Shown piece after piece: positions 4,868 to 6,278 of a stretch of DNA of 6,278 nt. Source of the DNA: Candidatus Firestoneibacteriota bacterium (GTDB lineage: Bacteria > Oederibacteriota > JAAXVQ01). Below the pieces are notes generated by a model that was not told where the DNA came from, did no database searches, and saw only the letters and a list, made by a program, of their open reading frames with translations. How positions within the stretch are numbered: position 1 is the first letter of the stretch; every line of letters begins with the position of its first letter. The translations under genes and the position numbers were made by a program. The DNA lies in assembly GCA_013335425.1 (NCBI GenBank), contig JAAXVQ010000124.1:1-6278 (forward strand), given 5' to 3'.

Positions 4868-6278
4868 ATGAAACGACTTTGGGGTTTGAGCATTGCGATA
4901 GGTTGGCTGTTTTTGTCCGCTCCGGTTGGGGCGGAAATGCCTGCCGAACAAATGTTCCGCTTGGCCTATGGGCTTCAGCAAAATCATAATTTCAGCTTGG
5001 CCAGAACCCAGTGGGACAAGTTCATACAAGCCTACCCGCAAAATGTCCGCGCCGGCGATGCCCAATACCTCTGGGCTGAAAGCTGGTACACTCAAGGCGA
5101 TTATGTGCGTGCGGCGGAAGGTTTTCGACGTGTTTTAGAGCAGTACCCCCAGAGCCAATATTTACCGGAAGCCCGCTATCGCCTGGCCCGCTGTTTGTTT
5201 CAATCAGAGCGCTATGTGGAAGCCGGGCGTGAACTACGGGCCTTTTTAATGGGTTATGCTGAAAATTATTTGACTCCCGAAGCTTGGTATTGGTTGGGAG
5301 AAAGCCGTTACAGGCAGGGCAATTATACCGCTGCTTCCCAGGACTTCGCCTGCGTAGTGGAACGCTTTCCCCAGCACGAGCTAGCACCCATTGCCCTTTA
5401 CTCCGAGGGGAGAGCATACTATGACCGGGCCCGGGCCGAAGCACAAGGCAACAGTTTAACCGGCGCCGGCCGGTCGGTTTTTGAGCAAGCCGATGCCTTG
5501 TTGGCCGGTTTCAACCAGCAATTTCCGCAGTCGTCTTTGGTCGCCGATACCCTCTATTACCGCGCTGAAACCTTGGTGGTGTTGGAACGCTATCCTCAGG
5601 CTTTGAGCTTATACGACGAGTTGTATAAGCGTTTTCCCCACCATGCTTTGGCACCTTACGCGGTTTACGGCCGGGGTATTGTCCACTTGTTGCAAGAGGA
5701 CCCCGTCGGTGCGGATAAAGAATTCCGCCAATTGATCGATGCCTATCCTACACATGCGGTGATTCCCTTGGCCCGTTTGCGTCTGGGGCAGGCCTTGGCC
5801 AGGCAGGAAAAATTTCAACCGGCGGTCGAGGAACTCATGACCGTGGCCGTGCGCTATCCGGAAAGCCCGTTCGTGCCGCGTGCGCTCTATACCGCCGGCT
5901 GGTGCCGGATGCGGGAAAACAAAGACAACGAAGCCATCAATTTATTTCAGCGCTTGTTGGACGCCGAACCTTCTCAGGATTTGGCCGCCCAAGCCCTGTT
6001 TTTGGTGGGCAACGCTTTTTATCGCCTGGAGCGATATGATTCGGCCGGCAAGGCCTACCGGGACCTCTATGGGGACTATCCTGACTCGGTTTGGGCCCCG
6101 GCGGCCATGTATTGGGCCGGGTGGTGCGAGTTTCAGTTGGGAAAACCCGACGCGGCTTTGTCGGAATTTGAGCGACTGCTTAAAAATTTTCCCGAGCATG
6201 CCTTAGCTGCCGAAGCGCATTTGCGGGTGGGGGATGCGTATTTTCGCTTGGAAAAAATGACCGAGGCGCGGCGCGAGT
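4868..6278 (+). CDS. Exported multi-TPR protein, YbgF/CpoB/BamD-like (3' partial)
   Basis: An open frame runs from ATG 4868 past the window end, giving 470 codons. The N-terminus is a Sec signal peptide: Lys-Arg, a hydrophobic core (LWGLSIAIGWLFLSA) and a V-G-A cleavage site after residue 22. There is no lipobox Cys, so the product should be periplasmic or secreted rather than a lipoprotein. The rest is a chain of about 11 helical-pair units plus a partial twelfth, each about 36-40 residues. Each has the pattern A-x-Y-x-x-G ... G-x-Y-x-x-A ... F-x-x-x-x-x-x-Y-P, typical of the outer-membrane-associated TPRs in YbgF/CpoB and BamD. The fifth unit has an insert of about 15 residues (AEAQGNSLTGAG region). 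TPRs are protein-binding scaffolds, so envelope assembly or Tol-Pal-type work is plausible but unproven. The ribosome binding site is poor: AGGA (4846-4849) is 18 nt from the ATG. Confidence 0.9.
   Translation, partial: MKRLWGLSIAIGWLFLSAPVGAEMPAEQMFRLAYGLQQNHNFSLARTQWDKFIQAYPQNVRAGDAQYLWAESWYTQGDYVRAAEGFRRVLEQYPQSQYLPEARYRLARCLFQSERYVEAGRELRAFLMGYAENYLTPEAWYWLGESRYRQGNYTAASQDFACVVERFPQHELAPIALYSEGRAYYDRARAEAQGNSLTGAGRSVFEQADALLAGFNQQFPQSSLVADTLYYRAETLVVLERYPQALSLYDELYKRFPHHALAPYAVYGRGIVHLLQEDPVGADKEFRQLIDAYPTHAVIPLARLRLGQALARQEKFQPAVEELMTVAVRYPESPFVPRALYTAGWCRMRENKDNEAINLFQRLLDAEPSQDLAAQALFLVGNAFYRLERYDSAGKAYRDLYGDYPDSVWAPAAMYWAGWCEFQLGKPDAALSEFERLLKNFPEHALAAEAHLRVGDAYFRLEKMTEARRE

Noticed and set aside
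5022..5444. A 140-codon minus-strand frame inside the TPR gene, and similar shorter ones at 5609-5818 and 5880-6206
   Set aside because: The + strand frame from 4868 is continuous, has a signal peptide and regular TPR units; the others are by-products of its codon use.

Overview
This 6.3 kb window reads as ordinary bacterial chromosome. It is gene-dense on the + strand, with moderate GC, Shine-Dalgarno-led genes and frequent GTG or TTG starts. The last protein carries a Sec signal peptide and periplasm-type TPR repeats, which suggests a Gram-negative (diderm) organism. No gene identifies the phylum. An uncultured diderm lineage such as Omnitrophota or a relative would fit, but that is a guess from protein flavour only.

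Region 1 (1-1247) is the conserved rplS-rnhB-yraN neighbourhood. It holds the Ala/Glu/Lys-rich end of a gene that is probably ribosomal protein L19, a strong intrinsic terminator, RNase HII, and 3 nt later the YraN/UPF0102 nuclease-fold protein. The RNase HII has Glu where the family normally has its fourth catalytic Asp.

Region 2 (1248-1866) is a monocistronic HU-type nucleoid-protein gene. It has a perfect TATAAT box, an inverted repeat laid over the promoter spacer and -10, a second upstream copy of the same 12-mer, a near-consensus ribosome binding site and a textbook terminator.

Region 3 (1867-3624) has its own sigma70-like promoter. It drives an AAA/STAND-like ATPase with a C-terminal winged helix, closely followed or overlapped by a DEDDy exonuclease of the YprB type. 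The pair looks translationally coupled and is the best candidate here for an uncharacterised two-protein nucleic-acid system.

Region 4 (3625-4566) encodes a protein with the fold signature of trehalose-6-phosphate phosphatase (HAD superfamily). Its catalytic nucleophile Asp is replaced by Asn and several other active-site positions are changed, so it is probably a pseudo-phosphatase or has a new role.

Region 5 (4567-6278) has a roughly 124-bp palindromic, MITE/REP-like repeat in the intergenic gap. After it comes a long gene, cut by the window end, for an exported protein of at least 11 TPR-like units (YbgF/CpoB/BamD style). No tRNA, rRNA, CRISPR array, transposase or phage gene was seen.
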